64,000 nt of DNA from NCBI RefSeq assembly GCF_026015985.1, contig NZ_CP110389.1:2884001-2948000 (forward strand), given 5' to 3'. Shown piece by piece: positions 45,052 through 52,988 of this stretch (the first letter of the stretch is position 1; each line of letters starts with the position of its first letter). Both the position numbers and the translations under genes were made by a program. The notes under the pieces are model-generated. The model saw only the letters and a list, made by a program, of their open reading frames with translations, ran no database searches and was not told the DNA's origin. The DNA comes from Rhodopseudomonas sp. P2A-2r (GTDB lineage: Bacteria; Pseudomonadota; Alphaproteobacteria; Rhizobiales; Xanthobacteraceae).

Positions 45052-46248
45052 TCAAGCGATGGCCTCGAGGAGCGCCATACCTTCGCCGCGCCAATGGCCG
45101 ACGCCGATGGCCACGACTCGAGACGGCTTTTCTTTCGTCTCGACCTCAAAACCGGACGGGTCGTTCGAAGGAAATAATTCGCCGCGCGATATGCTCAGCG
45201 CCGCCATCGCCATCGCCAGCGGAAATTGAGCTTCCACCAGATGTCCGAAGGAAGTTCCGACTGCGCGAACCGGAGTATCGGCATGGTCCGAAAGGAAGGC
45301 ACTTTCTTCAGCGGCCGCAGGGGACGCACCAGAGGCCGCGGTGACGATCGCCGATGGCTCTTCCTCGATTTCCAAAGCCTCCCACAGGCCTCCTAGAACG
45401 GCTTCCACCCCGCCAGCCGCAGAGCGAGAGGAGTGCGCGGAAACGACGTTGACGAGCCGCGCAAACGGCACCGCGCCGCGGGACTCGGCATGGGATCTGG
45501 ATTCGAGCACGAGAAATACTCCGCCGGACCCGAGAGCGAATCCACCACCGTTGCGGGACCAGACGGGAGACATCTTTTCCTTGAGATTGAAGCCCCCGCA
45601 TTCGTACAGCATCAGCATTTCTTTGCGCTCGGCGTTCTGAGCCGCGCCGACAAGCGCGATCTCGCTTTGGCCGGCCGCTATCTTTGCCCATGCGATTCGG
45701 ACGGCGTCTACACCGGCGGCTTCCTCGCCCATGAACGTCCGCGACGAGCCCGATACGCCGTGGACGACGGAAATGTTGCCTGCCAGCAGATTGGAAAGCT
45801 GCGCGAGAAATAGCGTCGGACGCAGGTCATTCATAAGCCGTTCGTTAAGCATTTCAGGCCCGGAATTCCCGCCGCCGCGCGCTGTCAGAATAGCGCTGTC
45901 GACCGCCAGGTCGCGTTCACCGCCGCCGGCCGCGACGATCATGTCCGTCCGCGCCAATATCTCGCTGTTGTCCTTGATGCCTGCGGAATCCAGGGCAAGG
46001 CCCGCCGCATAGGTGCCGATGCGCTGCCACGCCTGCATCTGGCGCTGGTCGCCCTTTTTGGGGATCTGAGCATCAAGTGCGAGCGGAACCAAAGGATGTA
46101 CCATCCAGGGAGCAAATGTTGTTTCATCCACATTGATGTGGCCCGTTTGGAGCGCGCGCCAAGTCGCTTCCAGCCCGTCTCCGAGGGACGAGACGATTCC
46201 AATGCCGGTGATCCAAGTCTCGCGGCGCTCCGGGGTGGACTTCTTCAT
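45052..46248 (-). CDS. Ketosynthase-like protein lacking the catalytic cysteine
   Basis: 398 residues from ATG 46248. The thiolase fold is recognised by WITGIGIVSSLGDGLEATW and the C-terminal AVGTSFGHLVEAQFPLAMA. Where the active-site cysteine should be, the sequence reads VVHGVSGSSRTFMGEEAAG, and the HGTST histidine block is replaced by TAASGASPA; only one histidine (SFGHL) remains. It therefore cannot condense and more likely shapes chain length or binds the partner ketosynthase, as KS-beta/CLF proteins do. ATGA overlap with the upstream gene; 13 bp before the catalytic ketosynthase. Confidence 0.75.
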   Translation of the reverse strand: MKKSTPERRETWITGIGIVSSLGDGLEATWRALQTGHINVDETTFAPWMVHPLVPLALDAQIPKKGDQRQMQAWQRIGTYAAGLALDSAGIKDNSEILARTDMIVAAGGGERDLAVDSAILTARGGGNSGPEMLNERLMNDLRPTLFLAQLSNLLAGNISVVHGVSGSSRTFMGEEAAGVDAVRIAWAKIAAGQSEIALVGAAQNAERKEMLMLYECGGFNLKEKMSPVWSRNGGGFALGSGGVFLVLESRSHAESRGAVPFARLVNVVSAHSSRSAAGGVEAVLGGLWEALEIEEEPSAIVTAASGASPAAAEESAFLSDHADTPVRAVGTSFGHLVEAQFPLAMAMAALSISRGELFPSNDPSGFEVETKEKPSRVVAIGVGHWRGEGMALLEAIA

Positions 46249-47030
46249 CTGCGCGCGCCACAGGCAACATCGCGGCTGCGCAGTCTTCCTCGGCGCAGCG
46301 ACCACTCTTCATGGTTGTTGCGCATAGCGTCCCTGAGGGAAACACGCCTAGTTATCTGCTTCTCCGGAACGCAGACGATAACTGCATTACGATCTTCAAT
46401 CCCTTGCTCGTCGACGATCCATGCATGCAGGCTGTCACCAGCCAGGCGCGCGGCGATCCGGTCCGGGATAGGGTCGATGTCGTTCGAGGCCGTGACGTTC
46501 ATCACGATCCGCCCGCCGGTGGCCAGTCGGGCGCGGATCGCGTCGCAAGTCTCAGCATCAAACTCCTCGTTGAAACGGAAGCCCGGGCCGCCCACGTCGA
46601 TTGCGATGCCGTCATACTGCGTGCGATCCTCGAAAACGTACTTTCGGAAGTCGGAGACCATGCAAGGCAGATCTTCGGGTAGCTTGAAAAACTGTTGCGC
46701 GATCACGAAGCTGATTGGATTGTTGTCGACGATCGTCAGTTGTTTCCCGAGCCCGGCCAGTTTGGTGGCAAGGTTTCCGCCGCCGCACCCCAGGACAAGA
46801 ATGTTATTCGACGTTCGCAGCAACTCTTCCATCAGCTTCACGTAGGTAAAGATGCTTTCGCCGTCGGGCGTCGCTTGGCTTTGCCGGACCCCTTCTTCGA
46901 AATACACACGCGTGCCGTCCGACGAATACTCGGCGATCTCGATCTCTCCGTTTCGCCCCAAGTAACGTCCTAACAATCGCACGGCGACACCATATAAGAG
47001 CCAAGGCATTAAATAACATGCATAAAACAT
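46245..47030 (-). CDS. Spermidine synthase-like SAM-dependent protein
   Basis: 261 residues. After a hydrophobic N-terminus (MFYACYLMPWLLYGVAVRLL) comes a Rossmann fold with ILVLGCGGGNLATKLAG (SAM-binding motif I), LTIVDNNPISFVIAQQFF (motif II aspartate) and YDGIAIDVGGPGF (motif IV-like). This order is that of aminopropyltransferases and related methyltransferases. The polyamine-binding residues are not obvious, so a methyltransferase role is equally possible. First gene of the ketosynthase operon, overlapping the next by ATGA, and divergent from an HTH regulator. Confidence 0.7.
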   Translation of the reverse strand: MFYACYLMPWLLYGVAVRLLGRYLGRNGEIEIAEYSSDGTRVYFEEGVRQSQATPDGESIFTYVKLMEELLRTSNNILVLGCGGGNLATKLAGLGKQLTIVDNNPISFVIAQQFFKLPEDLPCMVSDFRKYVFEDRTQYDGIAIDVGGPGFRFNEEFDAETCDAIRARLATGGRIVMNVTASNDIDPIPDRIAARLAGDSLHAWIVDEQGIEDRNAVIVCVPEKQITRRVSLRDAMRNNHEEWSLRRGRLRSRDVACGARR

Positions 47031-47207
47031 CTTTTATCACGTAATGTACAACATGCAAGCCAATTTGAATTGCGCGAATGGTGTTCGCAGGGACTGGCAG
47101 CTCGCTCGTCGGGGCGCCATTACATTGCAAGAGGCAAGGCTACCCCCGTCGATCTGGGAGATTGCACATAAAAACGGGAATGATATCTTGCGCATGTAAA
47201 TTGATGG

Positions 47208-47240
47208 TTGAAGCGCGGATTTGTATAGTGTATCTATATT
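47208..47240 (+). promoter_or_regulatory. Promoter and shared 10-mer (copy 2) before the HTH gene
   Basis: TTGAAG at 47208-47213 and TATCTA at 47231-47236 with 17-bp spacing form a sigma-70-like promoter 35 bp before the HTH start codon. The -10 box overlaps TATCTATATT, the reverse complement of the AATATAGATA found upstream of the paralogous HTH gene at 29479-29488. A protein bound there would block this promoter. Confidence 0.45.
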
Positions 47241-47271
47241 AGGCGAACATCGCACCGGAGGCCGACAGCTT

Positions 47272-47592
47272 ATGATTACCGCCAACCAACTCAGGGCCGC
47301 TCGCGCGTTGCTGAACATAGATCAGCGGCAAACGGCCGAACTGGCGGATCTTTCCGTGCCCACCATCCAGCGCATGGAGGCGAGCGACGGTGTTATTCGC
47401 GGCAACGTTGATTCCCTGATGAAGTTGGTCTCTGCGCTTGAAAGCGCCGGGGTCGAATTGATCAATCCCGACAGCACCAGTTCAGCCACAGGTCGGGGCG
47501 TCCGGCTAAGAGAGCATATCACGAAGCCGAAGATGAAGAACATCAAGCCGCCCAAGCCTTCAACTTCGCGAAGCCTGGAGCGCGCTCGATAG
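47272..47592 (+). CDS. XRE-type helix-turn-helix regulator, paralogue of the one at 29.6 kb
   Basis: 106 residues, the same length as the protein encoded at 29573-29893 and about half identical over the first 68. HTH in NIDQRQTAELADLSVPTIQR followed by MEASD and IRGNVDSLMKLVSALE. The tail is different and basic (PKMKNIKPPKPSTSRSLERA). It is divergent from the ketosynthase operon (243 bp gap) and 36 bp upstream of an SMP-30-like gene, so it could control either. Small one-domain regulators of this type often repress themselves. Confidence 0.78.
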   Translation: MITANQLRAARALLNIDQRQTAELADLSVPTIQRMEASDGVIRGNVDSLMKLVSALESAGVELINPDSTSSATGRGVRLREHITKPKMKNIKPPKPSTSRSLERAR

Positions 47593-47628
47593 CTACGGGG
47601 TGCTGCAACAACGATTGCCCGGCCGACA

Positions 47629-48507
47629 ATGACGAAAACTCTGAAGACAAGCCTGCTGGCGAGCGGCTTCTGGCGCCTGAAGGCACCCAGATGGCACTTG
47701 GGCGCCTTGTGGGTATCCGATACCCGCGCCGGAAAGGTCTTCCGGATCGATCTTAACGGCAAGGTCTCGGTTGCCGCGGACGTGCCAAGTCGCCCGTCCG
47801 GCTTGGGGTTCTTGCCTGGCGGAGACCTGCTGGTCGCGTCGATGAGCCAGCGAAAGATCCTGAACTTCGGGTCCGGGAACCAGATCGTCCACGCTGACAT
47901 GTCGGACCACGCAGCCGGATTCTTGCGCGACTTGGCGGTCGCGCGCGACGGAAACGCGTACGTGACTGCGTTCGACGCCGCCGCCGCCGGTCCCGACGGC
48001 TTCTCATCGGCTCGCGTGCTTCTGGCTACGACAGATGGTGCCGTTCGGTCGGTTGCACACGGGATGGCCCATCCGAGCGGATTGGCGATCACAAGCGCAC
48101 ATGACCTCCTTGTCTCGGAGACCCTCGGCAACCGCGTTCTCGCCTTTCAGATCGATGGCGATGGCGAATTGCTGCATAGAAAGGTCTTCGCGAATTTCGA
48201 GAGAATGAGCCCACTCGGCATCTGCGCGGATTCGGAGGGAGCTGTCTGGGCGGCGGCTGCGCGGCAGCCGCTTTTCGTGCGGATACTCCAAGGCGGGCGA
48301 GTCACCCATCGCGTCCACGTGCCAGGACGCCATGCGGTGGCCTGTCAGTTGGGTGGCCGCGACGGCCGGACGCTCTTCTGCCTGACGGTCGCCGCCAATG
48401 TGGCGGACTATCCCGACCGCCAGCAGACCGCGAGCGTCGAGACGGCCCTTGTCGACGTACCTTGCGCCGCGGTTTCCATTCGGCTCGCGGAAACTGGTTT
48501 CCATTAG
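47629..48507 (+). CDS. SMP-30/gluconolactonase-like beta-propeller protein
   Basis: 292 residues. Propeller blades are visible as repeated G-x-L-W-x-x-D patterns: LGALWVSDTRAGKVFRIDL, GLGFLPGGDLLVASMSQRKI, DLAVARDGNAYVTAF, GLAITSAHDLLVSETLGNRV and GICADSEGAVWAAAARQP. Metal ligands of gluconolactonases appear in the asparagine/aspartate positions of the fourth and fifth blades. A lactone-hydrolysing role is inferred from family. The N-terminus (MTKTLKTSLLASGFWRLKAP) is not a typical signal peptide and may be foreshortened. Confidence 0.72.
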   Translation: MTKTLKTSLLASGFWRLKAPRWHLGALWVSDTRAGKVFRIDLNGKVSVAADVPSRPSGLGFLPGGDLLVASMSQRKILNFGSGNQIVHADMSDHAAGFLRDLAVARDGNAYVTAFDAAAAGPDGFSSARVLLATTDGAVRSVAHGMAHPSGLAITSAHDLLVSETLGNRVLAFQIDGDGELLHRKVFANFERMSPLGICADSEGAVWAAAARQPLFVRILQGGRVTHRVHVPGRHAVACQLGGRDGRTLFCLTVAANVADYPDRQQTASVETALVDVPCAAVSIRLAETGFH

Positions 48508-48557
48508 CGAATCCGAAAATGGGCTGGCCGCCAGACGCGACCATCCGGAAAGTTGGA

Positions 48558-48956
48558 ATGAAATTCCTAGACAAGCAAGCTCCTGAGGGCATGCCGTCAC
48601 CATACCTGGCAGGCCTACTGTGCCGTTGTCCCCGATGCGGCAAGGGCAGGTTGTTCAGTGGATATCTGACCCTGAAACCTCAATGCGACGTGTGCGGCCT
48701 GGACTTCAGTTTCGCGGATTCGGGCGACGGGCCTGCTATATTTGTTATCATGATCGCAGGCGCAATCGTGGTCGGAGCGGCCTTGGTCACCGAGGTCAAA
48801 TACCAGCCTCCATACTGGCTACACGCGGCGCTGTGGGTTCCGATGATTCTCGCGTTGACCCTCTGGCCGCTGAGGGTCCTGAAAAGCCTTCTCATCGCCC
48901 TGCAGCACAATCACAGGGCGATGCAAGGGCGGTTGGTTCCCAGGATCCGGGATTGA
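48558..48956 (+). CDS. DUF983 family membrane protein
   Basis: 132 residues from ATG 48558, behind GGAAAG. Two CxxC pairs in LLCRCPRCGKGRLFSGYL and QCDVCGLDFSFADSGDG form the zinc-ribbon-like knuckle of DUF983. Two membrane helices follow (AIFVIMIAGAIVVGAALVTE and LHAALWVPMILALTLWPL), and the end is basic. The family is often near cytochrome oxidase and lipid genes. The gene ends just before the IS5 element, which did not interrupt it. Confidence 0.85.
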   Translation: MKFLDKQAPEGMPSPYLAGLLCRCPRCGKGRLFSGYLTLKPQCDVCGLDFSFADSGDGPAIFVIMIAGAIVVGAALVTEVKYQPPYWLHAALWVPMILALTLWPLRVLKSLLIALQHNHRAMQGRLVPRIRD

Positions 48957-48964
48957 GCCTCTAG

Positions 48965-50251
48965 CAGTCTGCTGAAAAACCCTAGATTTGAGAGTTTTCT
49001 TGTCTCTCTGCGGTCGTTATCGAAGTGGGGAGCGGTGAGGGAGCGCGCTTATCGGCGGGGTGCCGGGGTTGTCCCCGAAGCCGGTGGCCTATGCTGCGAG
49101 CAGTTTGGGGATGCGGATCAGATTGTAGGCGATCAGGTTAAGGAGAAAGTCGGCGGCGACGCGACCGATGCCGCGATGCTTGGTCTTGCGCATGGTGCCG
49201 TGTTGTTTGCCCCAGCCGAAGATGCACTCGATCATCGCTCGGCGTGATTGCGACATGCCATAGCCGGGATGTCGTGTGGTGCGATCGTCGATGGCGCTGG
49301 TGCGGGTCTTGCCGGCTTTGGTGACGGCGTTGTTTTGCGTCACATGCGGCGTCACGTCGATGGCGCGAAGCTTGGCCACATGATCGGCGGTGTCGTAGGC
49401 CTTGTCCTCACCGGCCGTGATGCGGCGGCGGGCCGTCTTGCGCCGAGCCTTCAACATCGTCTCCGAAGCGCGGCGCTCGGCCGTGCCATTGGCGTGCGTA
49501 ACCATGCCGGCGACTGCCAGGCCATGCCGGTTCTCCATGGTCGCGTGGCCCATATAGCAAAGCCTGGCCTCGCGCCCGGCCGCCTTGCGGTAGAGCCTGC
49601 TGTCGGGATCGCTGGTGCTGGCATGGGTGTCGTTCTTGCGCTTCTGGCCATGGAAATTGGCGCCGTTGTCATCGTCGCCACTGCCGTCCTTGGGACGAAA
49701 GCTCTTCTGCGAAGCCCAGGCTTCGATCAGCGTCCCGTCCACCGAAAAATGCTCGTTCGACAATAGCGGCCTGACCTGGGAATGGTTCAGGAGCCTGGCC
49801 ATGAACTTCGCAAACACCTCGCCGTTCTGCAGCCTGTCGCGGTTCTTGGTGAAGGTGGTCGGGTCCCAGACCGGATCGTCCGGTGAAAGCCCTACGAACC
49901 AGCGATATAAAAGATTATAGTTCAGCTGCTCCATCAGCTGGCGTTCCGAGCGGATGCCGTAGAACACCTGCAGCAACAGCGCGCTCAGTAATTGTTCGGG
50001 AGGAATCGAAGGACGTCCCTCGCTGGCGTAAAGCTTCGCCAGGCTACGGCTCAACTCACCCAGCACATCCCGGACAAGCTCGCGGATCTTCCTCAGAGGG
50101 TGGTTCGTCGGCACCCGCTTGTCTGGTGAAATGTACGAAAACAACCCGCCCTGATCCACAAAATTGCCGCGCATGCTCGTCTCCACCGATTCGAGATGAC
50201 AAAGTGAATCATCAAGAAAACCGCTTGGCGAGCTGGTTTTTCAGCAGACTG
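48965..50251 (-). mobile_element. Intact IS5-family insertion sequence
   Basis: 1287 bp with perfect terminal inverted repeats CAGTCTGCTGAAAAACC and a CTAG target duplication (48961-48964 and 50252-50255), matching the YTAR target of the IS5 group. One transposase gene fills it. The perfect ends and intact gene suggest recent insertion and current mobility. Confidence 0.88.
49089..50174 (-). CDS. IS5-family transposase
   Basis: 361 residues from ATG 50174. N-terminal DUF772-like domain (ASEGRPSIPPEQLLSALLLQ), then the DDE core: HFSVDGTLIEAWASQKSF (first D), GEDKAYDTADHVAKLR (second D) and RAMIECIFGWGKQHG (catalytic E). The tail is LNLIAYNLIRIPKLLAA. Length and residues are all in place, so active transposition is likely. 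Confidence 0.92.
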   Translation of the reverse strand: MRGNFVDQGGLFSYISPDKRVPTNHPLRKIRELVRDVLGELSRSLAKLYASEGRPSIPPEQLLSALLLQVFYGIRSERQLMEQLNYNLLYRWFVGLSPDDPVWDPTTFTKNRDRLQNGEVFAKFMARLLNHSQVRPLLSNEHFSVDGTLIEAWASQKSFRPKDGSGDDDNGANFHGQKRKNDTHASTSDPDSRLYRKAAGREARLCYMGHATMENRHGLAVAGMVTHANGTAERRASETMLKARRKTARRRITAGEDKAYDTADHVAKLRAIDVTPHVTQNNAVTKAGKTRTSAIDDRTTRHPGYGMSQSRRAMIECIFGWGKQHGTMRKTKHRGIGRVAADFLLNLIAYNLIRIPKLLAA

Positions 50252-50366
50252 CTAGGTTCTTGTTATGAAACGCTACTGCAGCGGCCTTACGATGGCCGGT
50301 GTGCGGAGCATGGCGGGGATGTCAGTCTCGGCCGCGATCGAACGTCAGACTGCTGCCGCGTACGTG

Positions 50367-51212
50367 CTACGAAGTCTGGGGAAAATCCGGCGCGTCCGGC
50401 CGCATGAAGGACTGTGACGGCTCCTCGTGCAATGCATAGGCATCGATCTCTCCTTCAACTCGCCTGTAGAGCTTCCTGACGAGAGGATCGTGGCCGGGAA
50501 TGATGCGGTCGGGGTGGCCTGCCAGGCGCTCGCAGATCGTCCAGCCGTTATGCATGTCGCCAATATTGTAGACGATCGGAAATGGGCTGCGGCGGTGCAT
50601 GTTCGCGAAGTAGTGCGAGGCGTCGGATGCCAATACGACGGGACCGCGCGCTGTCGCCACGCGGACCACCTGCAGCCCATCGGAGTGTCCGCCGACGCGA
50701 TGTAGCGTGACGCCGGGTGCGACCTCGCCGTCGCCATCATGAAAGATGACACGCTCATCGTAGACATGCCGCACCATCAGCGTGACGTCCTCCGCGGAGA
50801 AGGGATGTCGCAACACGCCGCTGCACATGCAGCGGCCCGTTGCATAGCTCATTTCCCGATCTTGCAGGTGGAACGTTGCACGGGGAAAACGATCCAGATT
50901 TCCGGCGTGATCATAGTGCAGGTGGGTAATGATGACGTCGCGCAAATTCTCGGCCTGGACGCCGAACCGGGCCAGCGCGTCCACCGGATTCATGTCGAGT
51001 GTCCGCTTGCGCGACTTCGACGCAGCCTCGTTGAAGCCGGTATCCACAAGAATATCGCGATCCTTGCCGCGGATCAGCCAGACGAAATAATCCAGATCGG
51101 CTGCTGTCGTCTCGTGCGGGTCCGGGGACAAATGATTCATCTGCGGCGTCCGGGCCGTCATGGTCGCGTAGCGGATCGCATAGATTTCGTAAGTCGGCTG
51201 TAGCGGCGTCAT
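50367..51212 (-). CDS. MBL-fold hydrolase, N-acyl homoserine lactonase family
   Basis: 281 residues from ATG 51212, after GGAAGAG. Metal-binding motif THLHYDHAGNLDRF, then HRVGGHSDGLQVVRV, ASDASHYFANM and the final IIPGHDPLV give the full zinc-ligand set of a metallo-beta-lactamase fold in the AiiA-like lactonase subfamily. It may quench acyl-homoserine lactones or open lactones made in the neighbouring catabolic pathway; the latter fits its place beside aldehyde dehydrogenase and carboxylate-binding proteins. Same strand as the aldehyde dehydrogenase gene, about 160 bp apart. Confidence 0.85.
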   Translation of the reverse strand: MTPLQPTYEIYAIRYATMTARTPQMNHLSPDPHETTAADLDYFVWLIRGKDRDILVDTGFNEAASKSRKRTLDMNPVDALARFGVQAENLRDVIITHLHYDHAGNLDRFPRATFHLQDREMSYATGRCMCSGVLRHPFSAEDVTLMVRHVYDERVIFHDGDGEVAPGVTLHRVGGHSDGLQVVRVATARGPVVLASDASHYFANMHRRSPFPIVYNIGDMHNGWTICERLAGHPDRIIPGHDPLVRKLYRRVEGEIDAYALHEEPSQSFMRPDAPDFPQTS

Positions 51213-51369
51213 CCCTCGTCTCTTCCTTCATTTTTGAATTGTTTGTCGGCGATCTGGTGCCTCGACCTCTTGGTCTTAACAGCGATCAGGACTCATCGCC
51301 AACGGTCCGAAGTGGCCGGCGCAGGGCGACGCCCGGTGGTGGCCGGGCAGAAGCCGCCTTTGCGCCGTC

Positions 51370-52794
51370 TCATGCAAACTTGTGCGAGACATTCTTGGTG
51401 ACGGTGTAGCAACCGAGACCCTCAATACCGCCTTCGCGACCGTAGCCGCTGTCCTTGACGCCGCCGAACGGGGTTTCCGCTGTCGAGGCGACGAAGTGGT
51501 TGATGGTGAGGTTGCCGGTTTCGACATCCTCGGACAGGCGCTGCACATTGCTCGCCGATGTCGTGAAGGCGTAAGCCGCAAGGCCGAACGGCAGGGCATT
51601 GGCTTTCGCGATCGCCTCGTCGAGATCACGCACTGGATTGATCAGCGCGAGCGGCCCGAACGGTTCATTGGTCATGGCCAGCGCATCGTCCGGCACGTCA
51701 GCCAGAACCGTGAGCGGATAGAAGTAGCCGCGATTGCCGACGCGCTCGCCGCCGGCGAGGACACGCGCGCCGCGCTGCCTGGCATCCGCGACCAGATGCT
51801 CCATCGCCGCGATGCGGCGCGGGTTCGCCAGTGGCCCGAGCTGGGTGGAGGGATCCATGCCATTGCCCATCTTCAAGCTCGCCGCGCCTTCGGCAAAGGT
51901 CTGCGCAAAGCTCTCGTAATGCTTTTCATGGACGAAGAATCGCGTCGGCGCGACGCAGACCTGGCCGGCATTGCGCGATTTGGTAATCACCGACGCCTTT
52001 GCGGTGGTCACGGGATCGGCATCGTCGCAGACGATCACCGGACCATGGCCGCCCAGTTCCATGATCGCCGGCTTCATGTGCTGGCCGGCCATCGCGGCGA
52101 GATGTTTGCCGATCGGCACCGAGCCGGTGAAGGTGATCAGCCGGATCGCTGGATGCGGCACCAGATAGCTGGAAATCTCCGCGGGGTCGCCGAAGACGAG
52201 ATTGAGCACGCCCGGGGGCAGGCCGGCATCGTGGAAGGCGCGGACCAGTTGCAGCGCGCCGGCCGGCGTCTCTTCCGAGGCTTTAAGGATGATCGAACAG
52301 CCCGACGCCAGCGCCCCGGCGACCTTGCGAGCCGGTGAGCTCATGGGAAAATTCCACGGCGAGAATGCCGCAACCGGGCCGATCGGCTGGCGATACACCG
52401 TGTGCTGCAGTTGAGGACCGGCTGGAATCACGCGGCCATAGATGCGCATGCCTTCGGTGGCGTCCCATTCGATGATCTCGCAGCCCCGCAAGACTTCAAG
52501 ACGGGCCTGATCGAGCGGTTTGCCTTGCTCAAGGACCATCGCCGTCGCCATCTCCTCGACGCGGGTACGGATCAGCGCAGCGGCACGGAGGATGATCTGC
52601 GCGCGCGCATTCGGCGCGGTCTTGCGCCATACCGCAAATCCACGAGTGGCGGCGTCGAGCGCATCGTCCAGATCGTTCCGGCTCGCATGCGGCACGGTGC
52701 CAAGCACGCTTTCGTCGGCGGGATTGATGATGGGCGTGCCGGATGCACGGCGCCAACCTCCGTCCACATACATCTCGATCTCTGGATAGGGCAT
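51370..52794 (-). CDS. NAD(P)-dependent aldehyde dehydrogenase
   Basis: 474 residues from ATG 52794 (a GTG four codons upstream is also possible). Cofactor-binding block VAAFSPWNFPMSSPARKVAG and TFTGSVPIGKHLA; catalytic glutamate in MELGGHGPVIVCDD, catalytic cysteine in SRNAGQVCVAPTRFFVH. EPFGPLALI closes the substrate site. The succinate-semialdehyde dehydrogenase-like subgroup is suggested by the order of these blocks. It is divergent from the TTT-type binding-protein gene, sharing a 194-bp promoter region. It probably oxidises a semialdehyde formed from the imported carboxylate. Confidence 0.9.
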   Translation of the reverse strand: MPYPEIEMYVDGGWRRASGTPIINPADESVLGTVPHASRNDLDDALDAATRGFAVWRKTAPNARAQIILRAAALIRTRVEEMATAMVLEQGKPLDQARLEVLRGCEIIEWDATEGMRIYGRVIPAGPQLQHTVYRQPIGPVAAFSPWNFPMSSPARKVAGALASGCSIILKASEETPAGALQLVRAFHDAGLPPGVLNLVFGDPAEISSYLVPHPAIRLITFTGSVPIGKHLAAMAGQHMKPAIMELGGHGPVIVCDDADPVTTAKASVITKSRNAGQVCVAPTRFFVHEKHYESFAQTFAEGAASLKMGNGMDPSTQLGPLANPRRIAAMEHLVADARQRGARVLAGGERVGNRGYFYPLTVLADVPDDALAMTNEPFGPLALINPVRDLDEAIAKANALPFGLAAYAFTTSASNVQRLSEDVETGNLTINHFVASTAETPFGGVKDSGYGREGGIEGLGCYTVTKNVSHKFA

Positions 52795-52988
52795 TGCAGC
52801 GTCCACTTCTGATTTCTTGGAGGGATTGAGGTCGCCTCACTTGCGCGGCATCCAATCATATGTTGATATAACAGAACAAGCATTCTGCTAGACAGAACAA
52901 TGCGGAATGGATCGGATCGGGGAGGGGCGTGTCGTCGCGCCGCGAACCTGCCGACCCAACGCCGCCAAAAGACGGATGGGAGAGAGAC

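Noticed and set aside
43722..46248. Housekeeping fabF duplicated
   Set aside because: The second ketosynthase has lost its catalytic cysteine, and the pair is not next to acpP or fabG, so a dedicated KS pair is more likely.
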